Below, in pieces: positions 38,513-48,665 of a stretch of 64,000 nt of DNA. The DNA is from Roseovarius sp. (GTDB taxonomy: Bacteria; Pseudomonadota; Alphaproteobacteria; Rhodobacterales; Rhodobacteraceae), in NCBI GenBank assembly GCA_014359765.1, contig JACIYT010000009.1, positions 1 through 64,000 on the forward strand, given 5' to 3'. The first letter of the stretch is position 1, and every line of letters starts with the position of its first letter. A model generated the notes under the pieces. The model was not told the origin of the DNA. It saw nothing but the letters and a program-made list of their open reading frames with translations, and made no database searches. A program made the translations under genes and the position numbers.

Positions 38513-38986
38513 CTAGCCGCCCCGTTCGTCGAGCGCCGGGCCGCCCGGTTCGGTCACCAGCCCGATATTGCCAAAGCCGCCCCGATTGAGCGCGCCCATC
38601 ACCTGCATCACCTCGGCATAGGGCACTGCCCCGTCGGCGCGCAGAAAGACACGGCTGCCCGCGCGCTCGGCGGCAATGGCACGCAGCCGCGCCACCAGTT
38701 CCTCGCGCGGCACGTCCGTGGTCTGGATCGCCACGCGGCCATCGGCGCCGAGCGTCACGGTGAGCGGCTCTTCCTGCTCGCCGGGCAGGGCGTTGGCGGC
38801 GGTCCTGGGCAGTTCCACCGGCACGCCCACCACCAGCAGCGGCGCGGCGACCATGAAGATGATCAGGAGCACCAGCATCACATCGACGAAGGGCGTGACG
38901 TTGATCTCGGCCATGGGGCGCGAGCGGCCCCGCCCGCGCCTGCGCCGCCCGCCGCCGCCGGATTTCTGAATGACACCCGCGCCCAT
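38513..38986 (-). CDS. tolR: Biopolymer transport protein TolR
   Basis: A 157-residue ExbD/TolR stator subunit of the proton-driven TolQR motor. The cytosolic N terminus is Gly/Arg-rich (GGGGRRRRGRGRSRPM), then comes INVTPFVDVMLVLLIIFMV, whose Asp in the membrane segment is the proton-carrying residue. A periplasmic domain ends with the tail region PYAEVMQVMGALNRGGFGNIGLVTE. It begins four bases after tolQ. Confidence 0.95.
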   Translation of the reverse strand: MGAGVIQKSGGGGRRRRGRGRSRPMAEINVTPFVDVMLVLLIIFMVAAPLLVVGVPVELPRTAANALPGEQEEPLTVTLGADGRVAIQTTDVPREELVARLRAIAAERAGSRVFLRADGAVPYAEVMQVMGALNRGGFGNIGLVTEPGGPALDERGG

Positions 38987-38989
38987 GGC

Positions 38990-39685
38990 CTAACCGTCCA
39001 GCTGGCGGCTGAGGATGGTGGCGAACTCGTCGGCAAAGGCCTCGTAGCCCGCCACGATCCGGTCCGAATCGGCACTCAGCTTGTTGTAGAAGATCACCGC
39101 CGGGATCGCCGCCAGCAGCCCGAGCGCGGTGGCCAGCAGCGCCTCGGCGATGCCCGGTGCCACCACGACAAGGCTGGTATTCTGCTGCGCCGCGATCTCG
39201 ACAAAGGCGTGCATGATCCCCCAGACCGTGCCGAACAGCCCGATGAAGGGCGCGGTGGCGCCGACGGTGGCCAGCACCTGAAGCCCGCTTTGCAGCGCAT
39301 CCGCTTCCTTGGCGATGGCCACGTCCATCGAGCGGTCGATCCGCGCCGTGGCGCCCGCGATCAATTCCCCGTCATGGCGGTGGCTGCGCCGCCATTCCAT
39401 CATCCCGGCGGCAAAGATCCGCTCCGACTGGCCGCCCGGATCGGGGCCGATCTCGTCGAAGAGCCCGTCGAGCGGCTCGCCCGACCAGAAGCGCCGGTCA
39501 AAGACCTCGGCCTCGGCGCGGGCGCGGCGATAGCTGATCAGCTTCTGGATGATGATCGACCAGGACCAGAACGACGCCAGCACCAGCACCAGCATCACCA
39601 GTTTCACGATGAAGGTGGCGCGCGCGAAGAGCGCCCACATGGAGAAATCCATCTCCTGCGCCAATGCGAGGGTTTCTGCTTCCAT
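38990..39685 (-). CDS. tolQ: Tol-Pal system proton channel subunit TolQ
   Basis: A 231-residue MotA/TolQ/ExbB protein with three membrane segments (about 15-40, 130-155, 165-190). The family signature ATVGATAPFIGLFGTVWGIMHAF lies near residue 140 and IAEALLATALGLLAAIPAV near 170. With TolR it forms the energised complex that drives TolA during division. It lies 112 bases downstream of ybgC. Confidence 0.96.
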   Translation of the reverse strand: MEAETLALAQEMDFSMWALFARATFIVKLVMLVLVLASFWSWSIIIQKLISYRRARAEAEVFDRRFWSGEPLDGLFDEIGPDPGGQSERIFAAGMMEWRRSHRHDGELIAGATARIDRSMDVAIAKEADALQSGLQVLATVGATAPFIGLFGTVWGIMHAFVEIAAQQNTSLVVVAPGIAEALLATALGLLAAIPAVIFYNKLSADSDRIVAGYEAFADEFATILSRQLDG

Positions 39686-39797
39686 TTGCCTGCCTTGTGC
39701 CTCACTGGCCGTTTCCCGGCCTTATCAAGGGGCAAAATATCCGATTTCCATGGCAAAGACCACGAAGATCGGCGATCTCGCGAAAACTTGTGGCGTT

Positions 39798-40184
39798 TCA
39801 GGGGCGCGGCTGGCGGATATTCGCCGGCAGCCGCACCGGCGCGCCCCCCGGCCCGAGGCAGGCCAGTGTCACCACCGCGCGAAAGAGCACCGTCTCGCCG
39901 CGCCGCACCGTCTGCTCGAGCACGAGCCTCGCGGCGCTTGCCATGCGGGTCTGCGTCGCCACTTCGAGCGCGTCGTCGAACCGCGCGGGGGCCAGGAAAT
40001 CGGCCTCGATGCGGCGCACCACAAAGACCACGCCACCCGCGCGCATCGCGTTCTGGTCCACCCCCATCTCACGCACCCAGGCGCTGCGGGCGCGCTCGAT
40101 GAACTTGAGGAAATTGGCGTGATAGACGATCCCGCCCATGTCGGTATCCTCGTAATAGACGCGGATGGGAAAGCGGTGGGTCAT
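39798..40184 (-). CDS. ybgC: Hot-dog acyl-CoA thioesterase YbgC
   Basis: A 128-residue 4-hydroxybenzoyl-CoA-thioesterase-type protein found at the head of tol-pal operons; E. coli YbgC hydrolyses acyl-CoAs and associates with phospholipid-synthesis enzymes. The catalytic YYEDTDMGGIVYHANFLKFIERAR segment near the N terminus contains the active-site Asp and the HxNxL motif. The ATG at 40184 gives normal length; upstream the frame runs into a repeat region. Confidence 0.93.
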   Translation of the reverse strand: MTHRFPIRVYYEDTDMGGIVYHANFLKFIERARSAWVREMGVDQNAMRAGGVVFVVRRIEADFLAPARFDDALEVATQTRMASAARLVLEQTVRRGETVLFRAVVTLACLGPGGAPVRLPANIRQPRP

Positions 40185-40218
40185 GGCGGTGCGGGCCTCC
40201 GGGAACGGCGCGAGCCTA

Positions 40219-40535
40219 GCAGGCTGCTGAAAAAGCCCCAAGCCCGACCGGTTTCAACCAGCAAATCGGGAAACTGTCCCGCGCCGCGCGCCCATGAGGC
40301 CCGGGCACGGGCGTCCAGCCCGGGCCGCGCCCGACCCTCCCCCCGGGAGGGCGCATGGCCACGTTGCAAATAGCCGTTCTGTTTGAGGGGCTTGGCTGAC
40401 ATAAACCGCCATATCCCCAGCCGCCCAGGGCGCCCTCCCAGGCTCGGGCGCGGCCCTCGATGCGAGGTTCCGGGCACGTGACAGGAACAATTTCCCCGAG
40501 CAAGGGCCGACCTGAGTCCTCGTTCAGCACCCTGC
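40219..40535. mobile_element. MITE-like non-coding element with terminal inverted repeats
   Basis: The 407-base gap between ybgC and dinB has no plausible gene. It contains a 317-bp block whose ends are imperfect inverted repeats: the left end GCAGGCTGCTGAAAAAG and the right end, read inward, GCAGGGTGCTGAACGAG match at 14 of 17 positions. The internal sequence has no transposase-like translation and holds GGGAGGGCGC/GCGCCCTCCC-type inverted segments. I infer a deletion derivative or MITE of an insertion sequence. No clear target duplication is visible. Confidence 0.5.
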
Positions 40536-40591
40536 TGAACCGCAAGGATCGGGCTGCCAAGACCCGTGCTCCGGTGTAGGATGCGCGTATC

Positions 40592-41845
40592 ATGCCGAGC
40601 CTCTGCCGCACCTGCCTGCACCAGTTCGAGCGCGCGCCGCGCTGTCCCGCCTGCGGCAGCCCGCGCGTCGTCACCCATCCCGAGCTCTGGGATCTCGCCA
40701 TCGCGCATATGGATTGCGATGCCTTCTATGCCAGCGTCGAGAAACGCGACAACCCGGCACTTGCCGCCCGGCCCGTGATCATCGGCGGCGGGCGGCGCGG
40801 CGTGGTCTCGACCGCGTGCTACATCGCGCGCATTCGCGGCGTGCGCTCGGCCATGCCGATGTTTCAGGCGCTGCGGCTTTGCCCCGAGGCCGAGGTGATC
40901 CGCCCGCGCATGGCCGTCTATGCCGAGGTCTCGCGCGCCATCCGCGCGATGATGCTGGAGCTGACCCCGGCGGTGGAGCCGCTCTCGCTCGACGAGGCGT
41001 TTCTCGATCTTTCGGGCACCGCGCGGCTCCATGGCGCGCCGCCCGCCGTCATGCTCGCGCGTCTCGCGCGGCGGATGCAGGCGGAGCTTGGGCTCACCGG
41101 CTCGATCGGTCTCAGCCACAACAAGTTCCTCGCCAAGATCGCCTCGGATCTCGACAAGCCGAGCGGCTTTTCGGTGATCGGCCGCGTTGAGACCGCCGAT
41201 TTCCTGCGTGACCGGCCCGTGAGCCTCATCTGGGGGGTGGGCCAGTCCACGCTTGCCGCGCTCAACGGCGCGGGTATCCACTGCTTTGCCGATCTGCTCC
41301 GGTGGGAGGAGCGCGATCTGGTGGCGCGCTTTGGTGCCATGGGCGCGCGGCTCTGGCATTTCGCGCGCGGGCAGGATCACCGCCGCGTCGCGGCCGATGC
41401 GCCGGTGAGGTCGATCTCGAACGAGACGACATTCGCCGAGGATACGGCCGATCCCGACCTGCTCGACGGCCATCTGTGGCGGCTGGCCGAGAAGGTCGCC
41501 GATCGCGCCAAGGCGCGCGCCCTTGCGGGCCGCGTGGTCACGCTCAAGCTCAAGCGCGCCGATTACGCGCTGCTCACCCGCCGCCGGTCCCTGCGCGAGC
41601 CCACGCAGCTTGCCGATACGCTCTACCGCGCGGCGCGCGCGCTGATGGATCAGGCCCCGCAGGGCGTCGCCTGGCGGCTCGTTGGGGTGGGGCTCTCGGA
41701 TCTGATGGCCGAGGAAGGCGCGGACCGCGCGGGCGATCTGCTCGACCCCGACGCCCCGCGTCGCGCCGCCGCCGAACGCGCCACCGATGCGATCCGCGCC
41801 CGCTTTGGCCCCGACGCGATCCGCAAGGGCCGCGCGCTGCGCTAG
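40592..41845 (+). CDS. dinB: DNA polymerase IV with N-terminal zinc-ribbon extension
   Basis: A 417-residue Y-family translesion polymerase. The first 30 residues carry C5-x2-C8-x9-C18-x2-C21, a small zinc ribbon absent from E. coli DinB. The polymerase core follows: HMDCDAFYASVE with D41, the STACYIARIRGVRSAMP fingers region, LSLDEAFLD with D134/E135, the LTGSIGLSHNKFLAKIASDLDKP palm segment, a helix-hairpin-helix thumb (LIWGVGQSTLAALN), and the little-finger domain. I see no GAAC/GTTC-type SOS box upstream. A palindromic repeat follows the stop. Confidence 0.94.
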   Translation: MPSLCRTCLHQFERAPRCPACGSPRVVTHPELWDLAIAHMDCDAFYASVEKRDNPALAARPVIIGGGRRGVVSTACYIARIRGVRSAMPMFQALRLCPEAEVIRPRMAVYAEVSRAIRAMMLELTPAVEPLSLDEAFLDLSGTARLHGAPPAVMLARLARRMQAELGLTGSIGLSHNKFLAKIASDLDKPSGFSVIGRVETADFLRDRPVSLIWGVGQSTLAALNGAGIHCFADLLRWEERDLVARFGAMGARLWHFARGQDHRRVAADAPVRSISNETTFAEDTADPDLLDGHLWRLAEKVADRAKARALAGRVVTLKLKRADYALLTRRRSLREPTQLADTLYRAARALMDQAPQGVAWRLVGVGLSDLMAEEGADRAGDLLDPDAPRRAAAERATDAIRARFGPDAIRKGRALR

Positions 41846-41914
41846 AGCATGTTGCTCAGAAGCGGGAACCGGTTTTGAGCTCATCGAACCTGCGAAATCA
41901 ACAGGTTGCAGCGG
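41845..41914. repeat. Alphaproteobacterial dispersed repeat after dinB
   Basis: Beginning within the dinB stop codon, the sequence contains a hairpin GCTCAGAA (41854-41861) / TTTTGAGC (41873-41880) around GCGGGAACCGG, followed by a GCGAAATCAACAGGTTG segment. The GGGAACCGGTTTT core after an AGAGCATG-type start is a repeat I know to be scattered widely in Rhizobiales and Rhodobacterales intergenic DNA. It may serve as the dinB terminator. Confidence 0.65.
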
Positions 41915-41986
41915 GGCACGTGAATGCGGATGACCGCGGCACGCTCTGGCACCGAGGCCCCCGCCCGCACGATCATCGGCACCGGC

Positions 41987-42478
41987 TCAGGCCGGCCGCA
42001 ACCCGGTCTCGACCAGGAGCCCCTTGCGCCTGGCCTCGTAATAATAGCCGCGCGCATACCACATGATCGCGGCATCGGGATCGCCCCCGGACACGATCCA
42101 CGCCCCGCGCAGGTATTTCACCCCGTATCGCAGGTTCGTCCCGGCATCGAGCAATTCCTCGGGTGGGCCGTCATGACCCATGGTGCGCGCGGTCTGTGGC
42201 AGGATCTGGAGCAGGCCGTAATAGGGCCCGTTGCGCGCCCGGGGCCGATGCGTGCTCTCGCGCACCGCCAGCCGATGCACCAGGGCGCGCGGGACCTCGT
42301 AGTGATCGGCATAATGGTTGATCAGGCGGCGCAGCTCGGGCGTCTCGTTGGGATAGAGCGGCGGCGCAAAGGAATCGGCGGCGCGGCTCACCTCGGGCGC
42401 GCGCGCGCAGGCGGCGGCAGCGAGGCAGAGCAGGATGGCGGCTCGGCGGTCGGGGAAACGGGGCATGGCAGCTCGCAT
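41987..42478 (-). CDS. Lytic transglycosylase (SLT domain) lipoprotein
   Basis: A 163-residue envelope protein with a single SLT domain, predicted to cleave peptidoglycan glycan strands to 1,6-anhydro products. The signal segment AAILLCLAAAACA is a lipobox. The catalytic Glu lies in AVRESTHRP, followed by GPYYGLLQILPQTARTMG, an aromatic-rich variant of the usual GLMQI motif, and the NLRYGVKYL and AIMWYARGYY segments complete the fold. Two starts are possible (42478 and 42466), and neither has a strong ribosome site. It is divergent from the SDR gene. Confidence 0.83.
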   Translation of the reverse strand: MRAAMPRFPDRRAAILLCLAAAACARAPEVSRAADSFAPPLYPNETPELRRLINHYADHYEVPRALVHRLAVRESTHRPRARNGPYYGLLQILPQTARTMGHDGPPEELLDAGTNLRYGVKYLRGAWIVSGGDPDAAIMWYARGYYYEARRKGLLVETGLRPA

Positions 42479-42585
42479 GGGGCGCGGTCGCGCCGAGCTT
42501 GCCCGCGCGCGCGCGCCGCGTCCAGCGGCGGCGCGGCGCTCGGCGAAACCTTGCCAATCGCCGCGCGCCGGGCCAGAAGGACACA

Positions 42586-43437
42586 ATGGACAAGGTCCTC
42601 CTCTCCTTTGGCCACGGCTATTCGGCGCAGGCGCTGGCGCGGCGCCTGCTGCCGCAGGGCTGGCGCGTCATCGGCACCACGCGCGATCCGGCCACGGCCG
42701 CGCGGCTTGCCGAAGAGGGTGTCGAGCCGCTCCTGTGGGGCGCAAATGTCTCCGCCGCCCTCGCCGCGGCCACTCACCTGCTCGCATCCGTGGCCCCCCT
42801 GGAGGAGGGCGATCCGGTGCTCGCCCGCTACCGCTCGGCCATCGCCGAGGCCGCCCCCGGGCTCCGGTGGGCGGGCTACCTCTCGACCACCGGCGTCTAT
42901 GGCGACCATCAGGGCGGCTGGGTGGACGAGGAGACCCCGCTCACCCCTGCCACCCGGCGCGGGCAACTGCGCGTCGTGGCCGAGGCCGAATGGCGGGCGA
43001 TCCCCGGCCTGCCGCTGCATGTCTTCCGGCTGGCGGGGATCTACGGCCCCGGGCGCGGCCCCTTCGAGAAGCTGCGCCAGGGCACGGCACGGCGCATCGT
43101 CAAGCCGGGGCAGGTGTTCAGCCGCATCCATGTGGCCGACATCGCGCAGGTGCTCGCCGCCTCGATCGCGCGGCCCCGCCCCGGCGCGGTCTATAACCTC
43201 TGCGACGACGCGCCAGCCCCGCCCGAGGAGGTGATCGCCCATGCCGCGCAGCTTCTGGGCCTGCCGCTGCCTGAGGCGGTGCCCTGGGACGAGGCCGACC
43301 TCTCGCCCATGGCGCGCAGCTTCTACGCCGAATCAAAGCGCGTCTCGAACCGCCGGATCAAGGAGGAGCTCGGCGTGCGCCTGCATCACCCCGATTATCG
43401 CAGCGGTCTCGCGGCGCTTCTGGCCGAGGGCGACTGA
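42586..43437 (+). CDS. SDR-family NAD(P)-binding epimerase-like protein (YeeZ-like)
   Basis: A 283-residue Rossmann-fold protein of the extended SDR type. The nucleotide loop is the variant SFGHGYSAQALARRL rather than the canonical GxxGxxG. A YLSTTGVYGDHQGGWVDEE segment holds the STTGVYG motif of this subgroup, and later ones are RLAGIYGPGRGPFEKL, RIHVADIAQVLAASI and YNLCDDAPAPPEEV. The active-site YxxxK is replaced in part, as in YeeZ-like proteins, so catalysis is uncertain. The ATG at 42586 has AGAAGGA at good distance. Motif copy B starts five bases after its stop. Confidence 0.8.
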   Translation: MDKVLLSFGHGYSAQALARRLLPQGWRVIGTTRDPATAARLAEEGVEPLLWGANVSAALAAATHLLASVAPLEEGDPVLARYRSAIAEAAPGLRWAGYLSTTGVYGDHQGGWVDEETPLTPATRRGQLRVVAEAEWRAIPGLPLHVFRLAGIYGPGRGPFEKLRQGTARRIVKPGQVFSRIHVADIAQVLAASIARPRPGAVYNLCDDAPAPPEEVIAHAAQLLGLPLPEAVPWDEADLSPMARSFYAESKRVSNRRIKEELGVRLHHPDYRSGLAALLAEGD

Positions 43438-43442
43438 CCCCC

Positions 43443-43465
43443 GCTTCATCTTTCCATAAATACTC
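43443..43465. repeat. Dispersed 23-nt motif, copy B
   Basis: Blocks GCTTCATCTTTC and AAATACTC with variable centre CAT, in the same orientation as the other three copies. Unlike them it lies between convergent genes (SDR gene and groEL), so no start codon follows it on the minus strand. Confidence 0.75.
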
Positions 43466-43512
43466 GAATTCCAATCCGCCGGACCCGCGCCGCGTAACGA
43501 AAAAGGGCGCAA

Positions 43513-43543
43513 CGAAAAAGGGCCGCGACGCGCGCGGCCCTTT
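43513..43543 (-). terminator. Intrinsic terminator of groESL
   Basis: On the minus strand AAAGGGCCGCG and CGCGGCCCTTT form an 11-bp stem around a five-base loop, followed directly by a T-run ending TTTTTCG. It lies 25-55 bases after the groEL stop, a textbook rho-independent terminator. Confidence 0.85.
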
Positions 43544-43567
43544 CCCTGGCTGAGATGCCGGGCTGGC

Positions 43568-45582
<2,015 letters not shown>

Positions 45583-45634
45583 CTTCGAGGCTCCTTGGCT
45601 CAAGGTTTCTGTTTCCATGGGTCCCGGAGACCCA

Positions 45635-45661
45635 TTAGCACTCCCTCCAGGTGAGTGCTAA
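45635..45661 (-). promoter_or_regulatory. CIRCE operator (HrcA binding site)
   Basis: A perfect TTAGCACTC - nine bases - GAGTGCTAA inverted repeat, the consensus CIRCE element, about 55 bases before groES. HrcA repressor binding here would block groESL expression until heat stress; hrcA itself is not in the window. Confidence 0.95.
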
Positions 45662-45668
45662 CGGCGCA

Positions 45669-45697
45669 GAGGTAGGCAGAAGCACCGCCGCTGTCAA
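45669..45697 (-). promoter_or_regulatory. Promoter of groESL
   Basis: Minus-strand TTGACA (45692-45697, exact consensus -35) and TACCTC (45669-45674) are 17 bases apart, placing the transcription start at the edge of the CIRCE element. That geometry fits repression by HrcA. Confidence 0.65.
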
Positions 45698-45741
45698 CAC
45701 CCTTCAAGCGCCCGTTCGGGGAAAAATTTCCACAGGTCCCG

Positions 45742-45760
45742 CCCCCGGAACCACCGGGGG
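45742..45760 (-). terminator. Hairpin after polA
   Basis: CCCCCGG (45742-45748) and CCGGGGG (45754-45760) flank a five-base loop downstream of the polA stop and upstream of the groESL promoter. No immediate T-run is present; an AAATTTTT stretch follows about 15 bases on. Confidence 0.4.
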
Positions 45761-45788
45761 AAATCGCCCCGGAACGCGCGCGCGCCCC

Positions 45789-48587
45789 TCAGTGCGCCTC
45801 GGCCCAGTTCGCGCCCGCGCCCGCATCCACCACCAGCGGCACGTCGAGCCGGACCGCCGGAAGGGGCGCGGATTGCATCACGTCGCGGGCGATCCCGATG
45901 AGCCGGTCCACCGCCTCGTCGGCCACCTCGAAGATCAGCTCGTCATGCACCTGGAGCAGCATCCTGGCGGGCAGGCCCTCGATGGCGGCGGGCATCCGGA
46001 TCATGGCGCGGCGGATGATGTCGGCGGCGGTGCCCTGAATGGGGGCGTTGATCGCGGCGCGGCGGGCAAAGCCCGCGCGGGGGCCGCGCGCCGAAATCTC
46101 GGGCGTGTGGATCTTGCGGCCAAAGAGCGTCTCGACATGGCCATGCTCTTTCGCAAAGGCCACGGTCGCGTCCATGTAGTCCCTGATGCCGGGGAACCGC
46201 TCGAAATAGCGGTCGATGAAGCCCTGCGCCTCGGCGCGGGGGATGCGCAGGTTGCGCGCGAGGCCAAAGCCCGAAATGCCGTAGATCACGCCGAAATTGA
46301 TCGCCTTGGCGCGGCGGCGAATCTCTGGCGTCATCTCCTCCATCGGGACATTGAACATCTCCGAGGCCGTCATGGCGTGGATGTCGTGGCCCTCGCGGAA
46401 CGCCTGTTTGAGGCTGTCGATGCCCGCCACATGCGCGAGGATGCGCAATTCGATCTGCGAATAGTCGAGCGACACGAGGCGATGCCCCGGCGCGGCGACG
46501 AATGCCTCGCGGATGCGCCGGCCCTCCTCGGTGCGCACGGGGATGTTCTGGAGGTTGGGATCGGTGGACGCGAGGCGCCCGGTATTGGCCCCGGTCTGGA
46601 CATAGGAGGTGTGCACGCGGCCTGTGTCGGGGTCGATATGATCCTGGAGCGCGTCGGTATAGGTCGATTTGAGCTTGGCAAGCTGTCGCCAGTCGAGCAC
46701 GCGCGCGGGCAGTTCGTGCTCGGTCGCCAGATCCTCGAGCACATCGGCACCCGTCGCCCAGGCCCCGGTCTTGCCCTTCTCGCCGCCCGGCAGGCCCATC
46801 TCGTCAAAGAGGATCTCGCCCAGTTGCTTGGGGGAACCGACGTTGAAGCTGCGGCCCGCGAGTGCGTGGATTTCCGATTCGAGCGCGGCCATCTTCTGCG
46901 CGAATTCCCCCGACATGGCGCGCAGCGTGTCGCGGTCCACCAGCACGCCCGCCCGCTCCATCGCGGCCAGCACCGGCACGAGGGGGCGCTCGAGCGTCTC
47001 GTAAACGGTGGTGACGCGGGCGCGGTGCAGCTGCGGCCTGAACGTCAGCCACAGGCGCAGGGTGATATCGGCATCCTCGGCGGCATAGGGCGCGGCGGTC
47101 TCGATCGGCACGCGGTCGAAGGTGATCGCCGATTTGCCCGAGCCGAGCAGCGTCTTGATCGGGATGGGCGTATGGCCGAGATACCGCTCCGAGAGCGTGT
47201 CCATGCCATGCCCGTGCAGCCCGGAATGGAGCGCATAGGACAGAAGCATCGTGTCGTCGATGGGCGCGACCGTGATGCCATGCGCGGCGAGGATCTTGGC
47301 GTCGTATTTCATGTTCTGGCCGATCTTGAGGATGGCGTCATCCTCGAGAACGGGGCGGAGCGCGGCGAGCGCGTCGGTGAGCGCGATCTGCCCCTCGGCC
47401 AGCGCGTCCGAGCCAAAGAGATCGTCCGCCGCGCCCCCCTTGTGCCCGAGCGGGATATAGCAGGCCCGCCCCGGCGCGGTGGCAAGCGAGATGCCCACCA
47501 GATCGGCCTGCATCTCGTCGAGCGAGGTGGTCTCGGTATCCACGGCCACATAACCCTGCGCGCGGATCGCGTCGAGCCAGGGGGCAAGCGCGTCCATGTC
47601 ACGGATGCACGCATAGCTCTCGGGGTCGATGGTGGGCCAGTCGGGCGTGGCGGGGGCGTCATCCGCCTGCGGGGCGGGCTCGGGCACGGGCGGGGCCTCG
47701 CGCCCCAGCGCCTCGGCGATGCGTTTGGAGAGCGTGCGGAATTCCATCCGCGCGAGAAACCCGAGAAGCGTGTCGGGATCGGGCTCGCGCACCTCGAGAT
47801 CGTCGAGACTGAAATCGAGCGGCACCTTGCAGTCGAGCTTCACGAGGCGCCTCGACATCTCGATCTGGTCGCGCATGGCGATGAGCGTCTCGCGGCGCTT
47901 GGGCTGCTTGATCTCTTCGGCGCGGTCGAGCAGCGCCTCGAGCGAGCCGAATTCGTTGATCAGCAGCGCCGCCGTCTTGACCCCGATGCCCGGCGCGCCG
48001 GGGATGTTATCGACACTATCCCCGGCCAGAGCCTGCACATCGACCACGCGGGAGGGATCGACGCCGAATTTCTCGCGCACACCGTCCTCGTCGATGCGGC
48101 GGTTCTTCATCGCGTCGAGCATCTCCACCCCGCCGCCGACAAGCTGCATCAGGTCCTTGTCGGAGGAAATGATCGTCACCCGCCCGCCCAGCTTGCGCGC
48201 CTGGCAGGCGAGCGTGGCGATGATGTCGTCGGCCTCGTATCCCTCCATCTCCTCGCAGGCGATGTTGAAGGCGCGCGTGGCCTCGCGGGTGAGCGGGATC
48301 TGCGGGCGCAGATCCTCGGGCATGGCCTCGCGGTTGGCCTTGTATTCGGGGTAGAGATCGTTGCGAAAGGTGTGGCTGCCCTTGTCGAAGATCACCGCGA
48401 CATGGGTCGGCGCGTCAGCGCCGTTATTGCCCGCGACATAGCGTTGCAGCATGTTGCAGAACCCCGCGACCGCCCCCACCGGCAGCCCGTCGGATTTGCG
48501 CGTGAGCGGCGGCAGCGCGTGATAGGCGCGAAAGATGAAGGACGAGCCGTCGATCAGGTGCAGGTGGCATCCCTTGCCGAATGACAT
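45789..48587 (-). CDS. polA: DNA polymerase I
   Basis: A 932-residue repair and Okazaki-fragment-processing polymerase. Three domains are present: a 5'-3' exonuclease (about 1-300; ACEEMEGYEADDIIATLA, GAPGIGVKTAALL), a 3'-5' proofreading exonuclease with intact AVDTETTSLD near residue 349, and a polymerase with SLDYSQIELR near 709, the RRAKAINFGVIYGISGFGLA O-helix and LLQVHDELIFEV. The ATG at 48587 (after a GTG at 48590) has GGGAGGG seven bases upstream. Motif copy C lies 19 bases before it, and an eight-codon ORF ends in a TGATG overlap with this start. Confidence 0.97.
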   Translation of the reverse strand: MSFGKGCHLHLIDGSSFIFRAYHALPPLTRKSDGLPVGAVAGFCNMLQRYVAGNNGADAPTHVAVIFDKGSHTFRNDLYPEYKANREAMPEDLRPQIPLTREATRAFNIACEEMEGYEADDIIATLACQARKLGGRVTIISSDKDLMQLVGGGVEMLDAMKNRRIDEDGVREKFGVDPSRVVDVQALAGDSVDNIPGAPGIGVKTAALLINEFGSLEALLDRAEEIKQPKRRETLIAMRDQIEMSRRLVKLDCKVPLDFSLDDLEVREPDPDTLLGFLARMEFRTLSKRIAEALGREAPPVPEPAPQADDAPATPDWPTIDPESYACIRDMDALAPWLDAIRAQGYVAVDTETTSLDEMQADLVGISLATAPGRACYIPLGHKGGAADDLFGSDALAEGQIALTDALAALRPVLEDDAILKIGQNMKYDAKILAAHGITVAPIDDTMLLSYALHSGLHGHGMDTLSERYLGHTPIPIKTLLGSGKSAITFDRVPIETAAPYAAEDADITLRLWLTFRPQLHRARVTTVYETLERPLVPVLAAMERAGVLVDRDTLRAMSGEFAQKMAALESEIHALAGRSFNVGSPKQLGEILFDEMGLPGGEKGKTGAWATGADVLEDLATEHELPARVLDWRQLAKLKSTYTDALQDHIDPDTGRVHTSYVQTGANTGRLASTDPNLQNIPVRTEEGRRIREAFVAAPGHRLVSLDYSQIELRILAHVAGIDSLKQAFREGHDIHAMTASEMFNVPMEEMTPEIRRRAKAINFGVIYGISGFGLARNLRIPRAEAQGFIDRYFERFPGIRDYMDATVAFAKEHGHVETLFGRKIHTPEISARGPRAGFARRAAINAPIQGTAADIIRRAMIRMPAAIEGLPARMLLQVHDELIFEVADEAVDRLIGIARDVMQSAPLPAVRLDVPLVVDAGAGANWAEAH

Positions 48588-48606
48588 CACACGCCCTCCC
48601 GATCAG

Positions 48607-48629
48607 GCTTCATCTTTCTTCAAATACTC
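48607..48629. repeat. Dispersed 23-nt motif, copy C
   Basis: Blocks GCTTCATCTTTC and AAATACTC with variable centre TTC. On the minus strand it lies 19 bases before the polA ATG. Its internal ATG opens MKPDREGV, whose TGA stop overlaps the polA ATG as TGATG; the polA ribosome site lies inside this short ORF. Confidence 0.75.
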
Positions 48630-48665
48630 GAGTCGCAACGCGGGCAGCGGCGCGGCGCCGGTGGC

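Noticed and set aside
40254..40490. Minus-strand ORF in the ybgC-dinB gap as a transposase remnant
   Set aside because: Its translation has no DDE, HTH or other transposase feature; the interval is better treated as a non-coding MITE-like element.
41987..42586. Upstream start at 42586 for the lytic transglycosylase
   Set aside because: The added 36 residues are Arg/Ala-rich and would bury the lipoprotein signal; starts at 42478 or 42466 put the signal at the N terminus.
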